Shown one piece after another: positions 10,680-20,530 of a stretch of 20,698 nucleotides of DNA (the stretch's first letter is position 1; each line of letters starts with the position of its first letter). The notes under the pieces were generated by a model. That model made no database searches. It was not told the origin of the DNA and saw only the letters and a program-made list of their open reading frames with translations. The DNA is from Actinomortierella ambigua. Lineage: Eukaryota > Mortierellomycota > Mortierellomycetes > Mortierellales > Mortierellaceae. The position numbers and the translations under genes were made by a program. Location of the stretch: the NCBI GenBank assembly GCA_016098155.1, contig JAAAJB010000084.1, forward strand, positions 1 to 20,698, written 5' to 3'.

Positions 10680-12467
10680 CCGGCGGCGGTGCTGGCACCG
10701 ACGATGGGCAATGTCCATGGAGAGTGCGGCGATGGGGAGGATGAGGAGGTGGTGGCCAGTGGAGGTGCGCGGAGGGATGTGTCGATCTTGAGGCTACCAG
10801 TGGTAGAGTTTGTGTGGAGGGCCGAAAGGCTCTTGTTGTTGTTGTTGATATTGCTGTTCCTGCTGTTGTTGATGGAGCGGCGGGAAGAGAGAGAAGAGCG
10901 CTTTGCGGAGGTGACATTGGGTTGTAATTTTGGAGATACGGTGGAAGTGGAGGAGGTGGAGGTGGCGTCGCTGATCGCTGCCTCTCTGGGCGAGGCCGGC
11001 GGTGTGGTGTCATACAAGTGGGAGAAAGAGGACGAAAGAGAGGGTGGTGGTAGTGGTGGTAGAGCACTTTGCAAAGACGAAGGAGAAGAGGAAGAGGAAG
11101 AAGGAGAGAGAGAGGAGGTGTGGGCATAGGAACGCGAGCGGGTGTTGAGTTTGAGGTTTGGCGGGAGCTTTTTGGAGAGGACATAGTCGTACGGGCCCTT
11201 CTCGACACGACCCCGCAGCTGGTCGACGCCCGCATTCTGCGCTGTAGAACCCCCTGCTCCTGTTGATGTAGTATTGGATCCTGGGCCGCTATTGTTCTTG
11301 GCAGCGACCACCGTTGTTGTGATGGTGGGGGAAGAAGCTATCGGCGTGCGAGTCCTGCTGGTGCTCCGGCTCCGTGCCCGTGGAGTGGACTGCCCGCTCA
11401 CGAACGACGACGATGACTGATGTTGCTGGAGGCGTGCAGCGGCATTGACAAACGTGGGCTGGAAAGAACCCCCTGTGGAGTCAAAAGCATAGCAAGTGGG
11501 TCGGGTCCGTGGAATCTGGATGTGGAGGGCTTCGGCGTTGTCGTCTCCCCGACCCCCCGATGCCTCCTCTACGGTGACGGTGATGGCCTGGGCAGCAGCA
11601 TCAGCAGCAGCAGCAACAGCATCTTGCTGGGCCGACTCTTGGTAGTCCAGGGACACGGGTTCGAAAAGATGATCCCCAGAAGAATCAACGGAAAGATCAC
11701 GTTGTTGACTGCCAGGCCGAGAACGAGATCGCGAGCATGTATGGGGTCGATCTGGCGAGTGGCGGCGACGACTGCGGTGGCGAGAGCGCGGTCGTCTCTC
11801 GGATGAGACTGGTGAGGGAGAGGCGTATGAATCGATAGGGACTGTAGTTGCCGTCGTCGATATTGGGGCCAAAGGTGGCTCTGGCAAAGTCTTCGCGGAG
11901 GGGAGGAGGACTGCAGACTGATCCTTCGTATCAAAAGTGGGCATAGGAATGATATGCTCTTCTACCGTTGGCAGCTCACTCGACGGGGCTACGGACAACG
12001 GCCGTCCTTCATCTGTAAACCGGTCCTGAGAAGTACCACTCATGCGCCGACCACCGCTGCTATTTCTCATCCAGTTGTCATAATCATCGGCGTCATCGGC
12101 GTCATTGTCGTATTCAGTCCGGTCTGCATAGGATCCAAAGCTTCGACGACTGCTACGGGGGATACTGTCAGCGTATTGTAGTTGCTGTTGTTGATTCTGA
12201 TCCGTGCCGAAGCCTGCTGTTGTTTGAAAGCCCTCGCCAGCAGTGCCCTTCGTCCCCAGTCTTGATCTCCGAATGATCACGCGAACAACATAGTAAAAGT
12301 CGAGCGCCCACAGAATGACGGCAACGCACGACAAGACGCCGCATGCAAGGTCGAGATCCATGTACACATTCTCGCACATGTCTTCTGGTGCGTACGTCTT
12401 GTCTGGCTCATACTGGAGCAATTGCTTCATGCTCACGAGATTATCAGTGGTAGCGTGCTGCTGTTGC

Positions 12468-12522
<55 letters not shown>

Positions 12523-13375
12523 GCGACTGGAGATCCCGAGGTGCAAGCGGCAGAGTTGAGAAATCCGACCTCGCTACGAGTGGTGTCCCAAGGTCGGGTA
12601 TCGGACCACTGAGGTCCTGCGAAAGACGACTTTTGCCAATTGGCATATACCCTTCACCTAGATCTTGGCCGGTCTTGAGTGTCGCACATGGTACGCCTCT
12701 CTTACTCTGGACAAAAGACACCGCCGCACCGGCAAATAAGAGGCCCATGACAACGAGAACGCAAAAGGCGTGCAGGTATGTACGCCAGACCGGAAACTCT
12801 TGGTACTCGGGACCATAGATATCGCTGGCTCCAGCAGGGAGGATACCACAGAATCGGGATGGTCGACGTGTCGAGGTCAGCGAGGGAGAAGGCGTCGGAG
12901 AGAAGGATCTTGGTGGAGGGTTGTAACTAGGAGCGGCTGTGGCTGTCGCCGTGCTGGTAGGACCAGATTGGACTTGTTTTAATTGGTCAAGCTCGATGAC
13001 TTGATGCTCCGATGAAGGGGCCTGTAAAGGTGGTGGCGGTGGTGGTGGGGTTTGTTTTGGTTGTTGCATCTCTTGAGCCTGCTGTCCTGCTTGTTGACGT
13101 TCCCTTTGCTGCTGCCGAGAGCGAAGGCGGCCACGAGACTGACGAGCTTCATAGCTAAGGCTGTGAACCCGCCGGTAGCTGAGGAGGACCCAGAGAGAGT
13201 AGAGAAATGCGACTGCTCCGGCAATGACAAGAACTAGAGCTTCATTGTTGGTGTTGGCATGAGCCTGGACACGATAGTGGAGCAGGAATGCAGCTGTCGA
13301 GAGGATAGAGATTGATAGAAGTAGTTGCACAACCCGCACAATGTTGTGCGTTGTGCAGGAAGACGGCGGATCCAT
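10472..13375 (-). CDS. Four-span membrane protein with polyQ loop and long disordered tail
   Basis: Single open frame of 967 aa from an ATG at 13375, no intron needed. Hydrophobic spans lie at about residues 13-33, 46-66, 198-222 and 338-362. Arg-rich sequence follows span 2 and span 4 (RRSRLG), so by the positive-inside rule both termini and the 2-3 loop face the cytosol. The 3-4 loop would face outside or the lumen and holds 22 uninterrupted glutamines plus two cysteines near its ends. Residues from about 370 are Ser/Thr/Arg/Pro-rich, with RS-type stretches, an alanine run of about ten residues and no visible fold. The four-span layout recalls MARVEL or tetraspan-like fungal proteins, but I do not recognise a family motif and give no function. 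It converges with the F-box gene. Confidence 0.8.
12458..12523 (-). repeat. 22-codon polyglutamine tract, mostly CAA
   Basis: Sixty-six bases encode 22 consecutive glutamines on the minus strand. All but a few codons at the C-terminal end are CAA, so it is a near-pure trinucleotide microsatellite prone to length change. It lies in the predicted outside or lumenal loop between membrane spans 3 and 4 of the host protein. Confidence 0.95.
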
Positions 13376-13439
13376 TCTTTCTGCTATTAGGGTAAGGTGA
13401 GCTGGAAGTGGTGCAGGTGGGTTACCCGCAGGGTATATG

Positions 13440-13555
13440 AAAGGAGAGGGAGGGGGTAAACGAAGGAAAGAGGAAGTGAGAGAAAAGAGAAAGTCGGTGG
13501 GAGAGAGAGAGAAAGAGAGAGAGAGGGAGAGAGGAGGTGAGAGAGAGAGAGTTGT
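13440..13555 (+). repeat. GA-rich tract upstream of tetraspan gene
   Basis: Purine-rich block of imperfect GA/GAAA/GGGA units with an internal (GA)n core at about 13500-13550. It sits 65-180 bp before the start codon of the minus-strand gene, so the sense strand is CT-rich. The same arrangement is seen before other genes in this window. Confidence 0.75.
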
Positions 13556-13873
13556 TGTGTATCTCTATTAGAGATAAAGATGGTAAAGTATGAAGGGAGA
13601 CGAATCGGTGACAATGAGACCAGAAAAGGTGGAGGGTTTCTTGAACTCGTGCCGCCATTCGTTTTGGAGTGGATCATGTTTGAAACATTGTAGGCCATTG
13701 CAGGACTGGAGACCCACCACAGATCGAGGGGGAGGAGGGGTAACAGGACAAAAACAGTAAGCCAGCAGAGACATTCATTCCCCTTCGCCATGGTTCCTGA
13801 GATGGGGCGGAGAGTGGCGTGAGTTTGGGAACAACTTTGTCATTATCGAGCGTGTAACGGGTCGGTGTCTTAC

Positions 13874-14008
13874 CGCTGTCTTCTCTCTTCCTATTCCGCC
13901 CTCGACGATGTGAGGGAGCTCTTCCAAAGTGGTTGCTAGGAGGACAGCAACGAGCTCCCCTCCATGTTTTCTGGCCTGCAAGAGTGCGCTGGTGCCGTTG
14001 TCTTGGAA
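13874..14008 (-). pseudogene. Possible ankyrin-repeat remnant or orphan exon
   Basis: In one minus-strand frame the peptide contains DNGTSALLQARKHGGELVAV followed by LLATTLEELPHIVEGG. This matches the ankyrin pattern of a D-x-G-T-x-A-L turn, then A-x-x-x-G and two helices ending in V-x-x-LL. The frame is closed by a TGA just upstream (14009-14011). Downstream a GTAAGA donor-like site lies at 13873-13868 and a CTCAG acceptor-like site before 13796. I found no start and no flanking repeats, so it may be a broken copy, a single exon of an unseen gene, or chance. Confidence 0.25.
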
Positions 14009-14340
14009 TCACCCTTGGTCGCTCGGAAGAATCCAAGACCACGCAACTCTGTGATATTATGAACAACGACAATCGTGCACACAAAAACGTGGCCAAAACT
14101 TTGGAATGCGGACACATGCACGCATGCATTCGATCTTTCAAAAGCTACTGTATGTACTAGTGCACGTTCGTTTGACCGTTGTGCTTCTCACGAGAAAAAG
14201 AAGCGCTGGACACACCAACATGTAGAACCCATAAAAAGCAAGAGGGGACAAATTCGAGAGATTTATATTTTAAGAGAGAAAAAGACACTCTATCGAAGCT
14301 ACAAGTACAAAATACATTGGGAGGAATGAGGTTCAAGATT

Positions 14341-16097
14341 CTACAGACGAGATTTCAGCGATTCACGGCCACGCGTGGTTGCAATCGTAACCTGGGTCGA
14401 GGCCGCAGGGGCCAGCGAGGCACGATCCTTCGCTCTATCCTCGCGGATCCAGGCTTGGGCAATGGCGATCAGTCTGTCGATCTGCTCTCGGGTATTATGG
14501 CTATGCAGGCAAATGCGGACACGCTCCTTGCCCTTCGGTACGGTTGGGAAGCGGATGGGCTTGACGTTGAGTCCTGCCTCGATAAGGCATTGGCTAAGCG
14601 CGTTCACCTTTGCGTTGCCATCCATGACAATACCCTGGATTGGGCTTGACGAGGGGAGCAGCATGTGTTCAGGTATCTGGATATGTGTACGGAAGTAGGC
14701 GATCAGATCTTTCAGGTTCTCTACCAGCTAAGTGGTCATGACACGGGGCCGGGAAGGAGAGGGAGGGGGGGGGCATGACAAACGTTAGAATCCTTGAATG
14801 GGACAACGATTCCGAGTTGAGCAACATGACAATAGGGCAAACACCATGCTAGCTCTACCTCCACAGTATCACCATCTATCATCATCTGATAGGCCGAGCG
14901 GACGCTGGCAAGGTTGCTAAACGACGTAAAAGTCGAGTAGATCAGAGGACGGGCATAGTTGATCAAGTACTCTCGAAGAATCTTGGGGCCAACAAGGGCA
15001 GCTGTTGTGAGTCAAAAAGAGATGAGAGAATCATTAGATGGGAAAAGTTCGTTCGGTTCATCCACTATCTGATCTACACTGTGCAGTAGGGTGGTCAAGA
15101 GAGACAGGAAAGGGGTGAAAGACGATCCACACCAAGGTGAGCCGCTTTGACCGCCTCGCTTCAGCACCTCCTCTCCTCATTTAGAGATCAGAGCATTTAC
15201 CTCCATTGCTGGCAAGAGCCTTGCTAAAGGTGTGAAGTCGAGCAAAGATACGGTTCTCAAGGCCCATTTCGTTCACAACGCCTCGGCCATTCTTTCCAAA
15301 AACACCCGTTGCATGCGCCTACAAAGGAAAAAAAATGTTGGCGCACCGTTAATAGACCAATCACACTTCTCAATAAGGTTGGGGTAGCATTGGTGACTCG
15401 TAATGAAGTACCCCACATTTTTTTTTTTACGAATAGCGCCCTCGCTGTCACTTTCCCACATTACCTCGTCGACCACCATGTGTGCATCATACTGATCAGC
15501 GAGGTCAGCCATCTCCTTCAATGGTGCAATATCACCGTCCATCGAGTACACACTCTCGACAGAGATAAAAATGTTGCGAACAGCCAGATCGTTGGCCACC
15601 TCCTCTTGGCGGAACCTCTTCAGCCAGCGCTCAAGATCCAGCAGATCGTTGTGAAGGAACTTTTGCTTGATCCCTGCGCGTGTGACCTTCATGCCATCAT
15701 GGACACTAGCATGGATGAATTCATCGTACAGGATCACGTCGCCTGGCTGAGGCACTGTGCTGAAGAACCCAACGTTGGCGTCAAAGCCAGAGTTGAACAC
15801 CAAGGCAGCCTCGGCCGAGTGGAACCGGGCGATCATGACCTCCAATTGCTCAGCATAGGCTGAGTTGCCGTCGAGCAAACGACTGCCCGTGGAGCCCAGA
15901 GGCGGGCGGTCCTTGGGGAATGACTCGAGCTCGCTGAAGAACCGCGCACCCAGGTTGGCGTTGCGGGCCAGGCCGAGAAAGTCGTTGGACGAGAAGTCAG
16001 CGCTCGACTCGGGAATCACGACGAGGCGACGCAGGAGTGAGCGCGCCTTGCGGCTCTCTAGCTGCTGTTCCAGTTGCTTCTCGATTCTCGAGGCCAT
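14341..16097 (-). CDS. 8-amino-7-oxononanoate (KAPA) synthase-like PLP enzyme, probably peroxisomal
   Basis: Spliced model of 426 aa: exons 16097-15465, 15318-15201, 15001-14859 and 14727-14341, with donors GTAATG, GTAAAT and GTAGAG. The family is the alpha-oxoamine synthases, which condense an amino acid with an acyl-CoA; the closest match is KAPA synthase, first committed step of biotin synthesis (pimeloyl-CoA plus alanine). Seen: SNDFLGLA near the N-terminus, GSTGSRLLDGN, YDEFIHASVHDG with the ring-stacking His129, SVYSMDGDIAPL, VVDEAHATG with Asp210 for the PLP ring nitrogen, and HTFSKALAS with Lys244 as the Schiff-base lysine. The last three residues are SRL, a type-1 peroxisomal signal; fungal KAPA synthase is known to work in peroxisomes. 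Length is slightly above the usual bacterial 385-400. It is divergent from Dis3. Another oxoamine synthase activity remains possible. Confidence 0.88.
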
Positions 16098-16638
16098 TGG
16101 ATGGGTGTAGTTTTATGAATGAGAAAAAAAAAGTTGGAATGGGGGGAGGGAGGAAGAGGAAAGAGGCACAACCGAAGTAATTTTGCCCCTGCAGAGCGCC
16201 TGTTTTGGGCCCTGCTGGACAAACAAGGCGGAAGATCTGGGGTGCAGACTTCACTTTCAAAATCCCTCTTAAATTCACCAGGTACAACGCAGCCCATTAT
16301 TGCTACCAACCTTCTTGTCCTACCCCCTTCCCCCCTTCCCCCTTCCCCCTTCCCCCCTTCCCTCCGTGGCACATGACTCTCCACCCACGGGCCATGTCGC
16401 CCACACCTACTTGCCAAAGCTAGAGAAGTTCAAGGGATCGGCCAGCAAATGAAATCACGGCGATAATTACGTCACACCGACCCGTGACTGCTATGTCAGC
16501 GGAAAACAATGCATTTCTTTTTCAAGCATTTGTCAACTTGCTGCCTATTTCACCAAGTCGTTGGTTCAGCTTGGCCAAAGAGCACCTTCTTCCCAACAGA
16601 CCGATTTGTCGATAACCCCTGCAAACCTCACAGTCAAG
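16098..16638. promoter_or_regulatory. Bidirectional promoter region between synthase and Dis3 genes
   Basis: 541 bp between two divergent start codons. Bases 16118-16170 are purine-rich on the plus strand, so pyrimidine-rich on the synthase sense strand. Bases 16322-16365 are runs of 5-6 C split by TT. A bZIP/CRE-like word TTACGTCA lies at 16467-16474, with a GTGAC element about 10 bp further on. The 5' UTR of Dis3 probably lies in 16500-16638; this part is open in the Dis3 frame from 16561 but has no ATG before 16639. Confidence 0.5.
16322..16371. repeat. C-run/TT tract (G-quadruplex or i-motif potential)
   Basis: Six or so runs of 3-6 cytosines separated by TT, a nearly perfect polypyrimidine tract. 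On the minus strand it gives repeated G-runs with AA loops, a strong G-quadruplex pattern. On the plus strand it could form an i-motif or a triplex. It sits in the shared promoter region of two genes. Confidence 0.7.
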
Positions 16639-19600
16639 ATGAAGGAACCCATGTGGCGACAAAAGTCGTTCTATCAAAAGAACAGATCTGGTAGCGTGTT
16701 CAAGGTCATACGCGAACACTACTTGCGCGATGACATTGGATGCGGCATCGAGACCTGCAAGCGGTGCAAGCAGACAGAGGCACCTCTGAGCGCAACACCC
16801 AACATCAACAAGCTGTACCCTTTGCCCCACTTTCTTGTCCCCGATACCAATATCTTCATCAACCAGGCAAGTTACATGCACCGGATCAAGCTCGCTTTAA
16901 AGTCACATCCAGGAATTAGTCAGCAGCTCTTCTAACGCATTCTATTCCATCGGATTCTCCTCCGCACCCCCTATTTTTTTTTAACCAAACCATGATATTA
17001 GATTGACCTTATGGAGAAGCCTCAAATCTCAAATGTGATTGTCCTCCAGACAGTTCTTGAAGAGGTGCGCAACCTCTCGGTCCCCATCTACCGACGCGTG
17101 CGTGACATCATTGCGGACAAGGATCGCAAGTTCTTTGTGTTCTCGAACGAGCATCACCCAGAGACTTATATTGAGAAGCTTCATAAGGAGATAGCCAACG
17201 ACCGCAACGATCGAGCCATTCGTGTGGCGACCAAGTGGTATGCGAAGCACGTGTCCGACATCAAACCTAACGTATCGGTCGTCCTCGTCTCAGACGACGC
17301 GATGAATCGCCAGAAGGCAGTTGCCGACGGCATCCAAGCAACATCCTTTAAGACTTACATCGAAGCTCTGGATAACAATGAGTTGCTGGACATGGTTGCG
17401 GACCACACCGATTTGCAAGACAGGGAAAGGCTGACATACGAGGAGGTAAGATCCTGCGAAGGGCTCAGCAAAAATAAGTATTGAGTTGCACAACAATCTA
17501 CAATAATCCTGGTACTGAACCCAACATCATTTTTTATTCTCTCTTTCTACTACAATTCTAGCATCTCAAACCATTAGAGCTGTCCGCAGGTGTCAAGAGC
17601 GGACGATTCTACCAAGGAAAGCTCAGCATCAGTCAACACAACTACCTGGAGGGCTCGATATACACAAAGGTCGATGGCAAGGAGACAACAGTTTTGATCC
17701 TTGGACGCAAGCACCTGAATCGTTCAATGGACGGCGATACAGTTGTTGTGGAGTTGCTGCCAAAGTCTGAGTGGCGATCGACACCCACTGGTGTTGTTGT
17801 CGATGAGGAAGAAGAGATGAAGGAGGAGAAGGATCTCGAGGGCAAGTCGGCTGGAGAGGACAAGGATGCAGAGATGAAGGAGGCGAGCAAGGAGTCACAG
17901 AGCGAGGAGGAGGAAGCATCAGGAGACACGCCCAGCCCGACCGCCAAGGTGATTGGTGTCATCCGCCGCAGTTGGCGACACTACTGTGGCTTTATTGATA
18001 AGCAATCAGTCAAAACCCCACCTGGCTCGACTGCACCAACCAACGTCTACTTTTGGGCGATGGATAAGAGAATCCCAAAGATTGGTTTCCGTACTCGGCA
18101 GGCGCATTCGTTGATTGGCCGTCGCATTATTGTGGCGATTGATATGTGGCCCAAGACGTCTATGTACCCTCTCGGCCATTTCGTCCGCGTTCTCGGTGAT
18201 GCGGGCGACAAGGAGACGGAGACAGAGGTCCTGCTTCTCGAGCACGGCGTGCCATTCCAAGAGTTTACACCAAAGGTGCTCAGCTTCCTGCCTCCGGAGG
18301 GCGACAAGTGGGTCGTCCGTCCAGAGCACTTTGCTGGACGCGAGGACTTCCGTGACCTGAACATTTGCAGTATCGATCCCCCGGGTTGTACCGATATCGA
18401 TGATGCTCTGCACGTCAAGCCCCTCGATAATGGAAACTATGAAGTCGGCGTCCGTAAGTTGTTTCATTCTGGAGAGGAAAAAAAAGGCTCTCACGAGTAT
18501 TTTTGTGCTAGGTCGTCATGTCCTATGCTTTCGTTCGTTTGATACTAATCGCGACCTTTATCTTTTTTTTCTTTCTGCTGGGAAAAAAATCAACAACTTG
18601 TAGATATTGCGGACGTCACATTCTTCGTCAAGCCAGGAAACGCCATGGATGAGCAAGCAGCCAACCGCGGCACGACAGTCTACTTGGTCAACAAGAGAAT
18701 CGACATGTTGCCCTCACTGCTAGGCACTAACCTTTGTTCGCTGCGCTCGGATGTCGAGCGCCTGGCCTTTTCGTGTATCTGGGAGCTGGATCAGGATGCC
18801 AACATTGTGCGAGTTCGGTTCACCAAGAGTGTGATTGCGTCCAAGGCCTCCTTCACGTACGAGGAAGCGCAGATGCGGATCGATGACGAGCGGCAACAGG
18901 ATGATCTGACGAAGGGTATCCGCGTGTTGAATCAGCTGGCCAAGAAGCTGCGACAGAAGCGTATGGATGCCGGAGCGTTGACGTTGGCTTCCCCAGAGGT
19001 TCGGTTCAGTCTGGAGCGGGACACGCAGGATCCGGTGGATGTGGAGATGAAGGAGCTGAAGGAGACGAATGCGCTCGTGGAGGAATTCATGTTGTTGGCC
19101 AATATCTCGGTCGCAAGGAAGATTTACGAAAAGTTCCCTGATTCGGCCATGCTTCGTTGCCACCCTCGCCCGCCAGATACAAACTTTGAGAAGCTGGAGA
19201 AGGCCGTGGCTCGCCTTGGCTTCACCATCGACCACTCCAACTCCAAGACGCTATCAGAGTCTCTGGACAAGATGGAGATGCCAGAGGAGCCTTACTTCAA
19301 CAAACTGGTCCGTATCATGACCACCCGCTGCATGATGCAGGCCACCTACTTTTCGTCCGGAATGTTGCCCCATCAAGAGTTCCGCCATTACGGTCTGGCG
19401 ACCGATATTTACACGCACTTCACTTCTCCTATCCGTCGTTATTCTGGTATGTATATTTTGCCACGTTTTTGAGCATGGGGCGTCGAAATTGGCTCGGAAA
19501 TCTAACCACTAACAAACGTACTATTTGTTTTCCCTTCCCTCGATAGATGTGATGGTCCACCGTCAGCTGCACGCGGCCATCAACTCGGATATCATGTATG

Positions 19601-20253
19601 GTGATGAACTGACGGACAAGGAGACGATGGGCAAGCTGTGTGACGTGCTGAACTACCGTCACCGCATGGCGCAACAGGCAGCACGTAGCTCGGTGGAGCT
19701 TTACACACACTTGTTCTTCAAGAACAAGGTTTCGGAGGAGGAAGGCTTTGTGATTCGCGTGTTGAAGAACGCCTTTATTGTCCTGATTCCCAAGTATGGC
19801 ATTGAGAGCATCGTCTACGCCACCACCAAGGGACAGCAGAAGCAAGGAGATCAAGCCCAGCACGGAGAGCAGCAGATTCTGATGTACAGTCAAGAAAACG
19901 ACTCGTTGCAGTCGACCGAGCCCCGCGCGGATGATGCTGCCCCCAAGCACCAGATTCAATTGTTCCAAAAGGTCGTGGTTCAGATCTCGATCGATGATGA
20001 CCTCAAGGGCGGCGGCGAGGGTGGCATGCGTTCCAAGCTCAAAATGCAGCTGGTGAAGCCCTTGATCGAGGGATTGAGCGTGGCCAGTGTTGAGGTGGCG
20101 ACAGGCAGTGGCAGTGGCAGCAGCAGCAGCACCGCCGACCATAAGGAAACACCACTGGAGGCCTTGGAGCATGCGGGCACGACCGACCGGCCTGAAAAGC
20201 GAGGCGCTGCCTCGCAGCAGAGAGGAACTAAATCCAAGAAGCTGAAGGCGTAA
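16639..20253 (+). CDS. DIS3: Exosome ribonuclease Rrp44/Dis3
   Basis: Spliced model of 1037 aa: exons 16639-16866, 17002-17445, 17562-18453, 18604-19446, 19547-20253. It is the catalytic exosome subunit that degrades RNA 3' to 5' and also has endonuclease activity. The N-terminus has FYQKNRSG and [13 protein letters not shown], with the CR3 zinc motif C-x4-C-x2-C. The PIN domain (about 60-200) shows Asp69 in PDTN, LEEV near 96 and SDD near 174. Cold-shock folds follow, with an acidic Glu/Lys insert (coded at 17800-17935), then RWRHYCGF-like CSD2 sequence. The RNB domain contains [13 protein letters not shown] near 500 (metal-binding Asp cluster), HIADV, RGTTVYL and [11 protein letters not shown]1 lies near 850-970 and the tail is KSKKLKA. 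The start is the first ATG in frame; a second, at 16651, is equally near the conserved part. Length fits the family (about 950-1000) plus the insert. Confidence 0.97.
16867..17001 (+). other. Non-canonical GC-AG intron in Dis3 gene
   Basis: Exon 1 ends AAC CAG and is followed by GCAAGT; exon 2 begins after ATATTAG with ATT GAC. The joined protein [12 protein letters not shown] fits the conserved Dis3 alignment exactly. The only nearby GT (16871) would shift the frame. Apart from the C at position 2 the donor is a perfect match to the U1 consensus, as is typical of GC-AG introns. Confidence 0.88.
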
Positions 20254-20256
20254 TGG

Positions 20257-20262
20257 AATAAA
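20257..20262 (+). terminator. AATAAA near the Dis3 stop codon
   Basis: A perfect AATAAA begins four bases after the Dis3 stop. It may act as the polyadenylation signal, giving a very short 3' UTR. A second AATAAA lies at 20626-20631 but would place the end of the transcript across the opposing gene. Confidence 0.35.
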
Positions 20263-20353
20263 TGAAAAATTGTTTGTTACTTTTGCTGCATTGCCGTTTG
20301 AAGGGGAGAAACCTGGCGAGAAAAAAAAATTCTTCGTCAGTAGTATTATATAA

Positions 20354-20530
20354 TTATCGCTTCCAGGGTGTCAAGACACTTTCGCGATTGAGTTTTGTGT
20401 TTGGGCGGTTGAACGTGGTGGGCTGTGCGTCTCCTATTAGCTGAAAAAATGGCTTGGCAGTAATGAAGTTGCTCTGGGAGTGAGTAAGGATGAGAGGACA
20501 GGTCAAGGATATCTTGATGAATTCTTTGGC
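20354..20530 (-). CDS. Probable 3'-terminal exon of an unidentified minus-strand gene (partial)
   Basis: A minus-strand frame of 58 codons plus TAA follows a CTCAGTAG acceptor-like site ending at 20531. The peptide begins AKEFIKISLTCPLILTHSQS, includes AKPFFQLIGDAQPTTFNRPN and ends VLTPWKR. Composition is balanced, and third positions are richer in G/C than in the overlapping frame. It has no ATG, so it would be an internal-to-terminal exon, with the rest of the gene to the right or beyond the edge. I do not recognise the family. An overlapping minus-strand frame (20346-20627) gives a less protein-like sequence. Confidence 0.4.
   Translation of the reverse strand, partial: AKEFIKISLTCPLILTHSQSNFITAKPFFQLIGDAQPTTFNRPNTKLNRESVLTPWKR

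Larger units (their letters stand above)
13376..14340. other. Intergenic region, promoter of tetraspan gene plus unexplained DNA
   Basis: Upstream of the tetraspan gene start at 13375 and downstream of the synthase stop at 14341. Bases 13440-13555 are GA-rich, that is CT-rich on the sense strand of the tetraspan gene, and probably leader or core promoter. Open frames on the minus strand between 13387 and 14141 give mostly low-complexity or unrecognised peptides. One 45-codon stretch at 13874-14008 looks like an ankyrin repeat (listed separately). 14160-14340 is A-rich with nothing recognisable. No tRNA-like structure was seen. Confidence 0.5.

Noticed and set aside
10500..11129. 209-codon plus-strand frame with poly-Ala and poly-Leu
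   Set aside because: It is antisense to the Ser/Ala-rich tail of the tetraspan protein and its composition comes only from the repeats.
11655..11680. GGTTCGAA-like word recalling a tRNA B box
   Set aside because: It lies inside the tetraspan coding sequence, and no acceptor stem or A box was found at a suitable distance.
13674..14141. 155-codon minus-strand frame in the intergenic region
   Set aside because: No recognisable domain. The ankyrin-like signal in this area is in a different frame.
16561..16638. Upstream extension of the Dis3 frame
   Set aside because: The open frame starts with TTG, not ATG, and the extra residues do not resemble the conserved Dis3 N-terminus.
17446..17484. Read-through end of Dis3 exon 2 ([14 protein letters not shown])
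   Set aside because: This is intron sequence after a GTAAGA donor. Splicing to 17562 restores the conserved protein.
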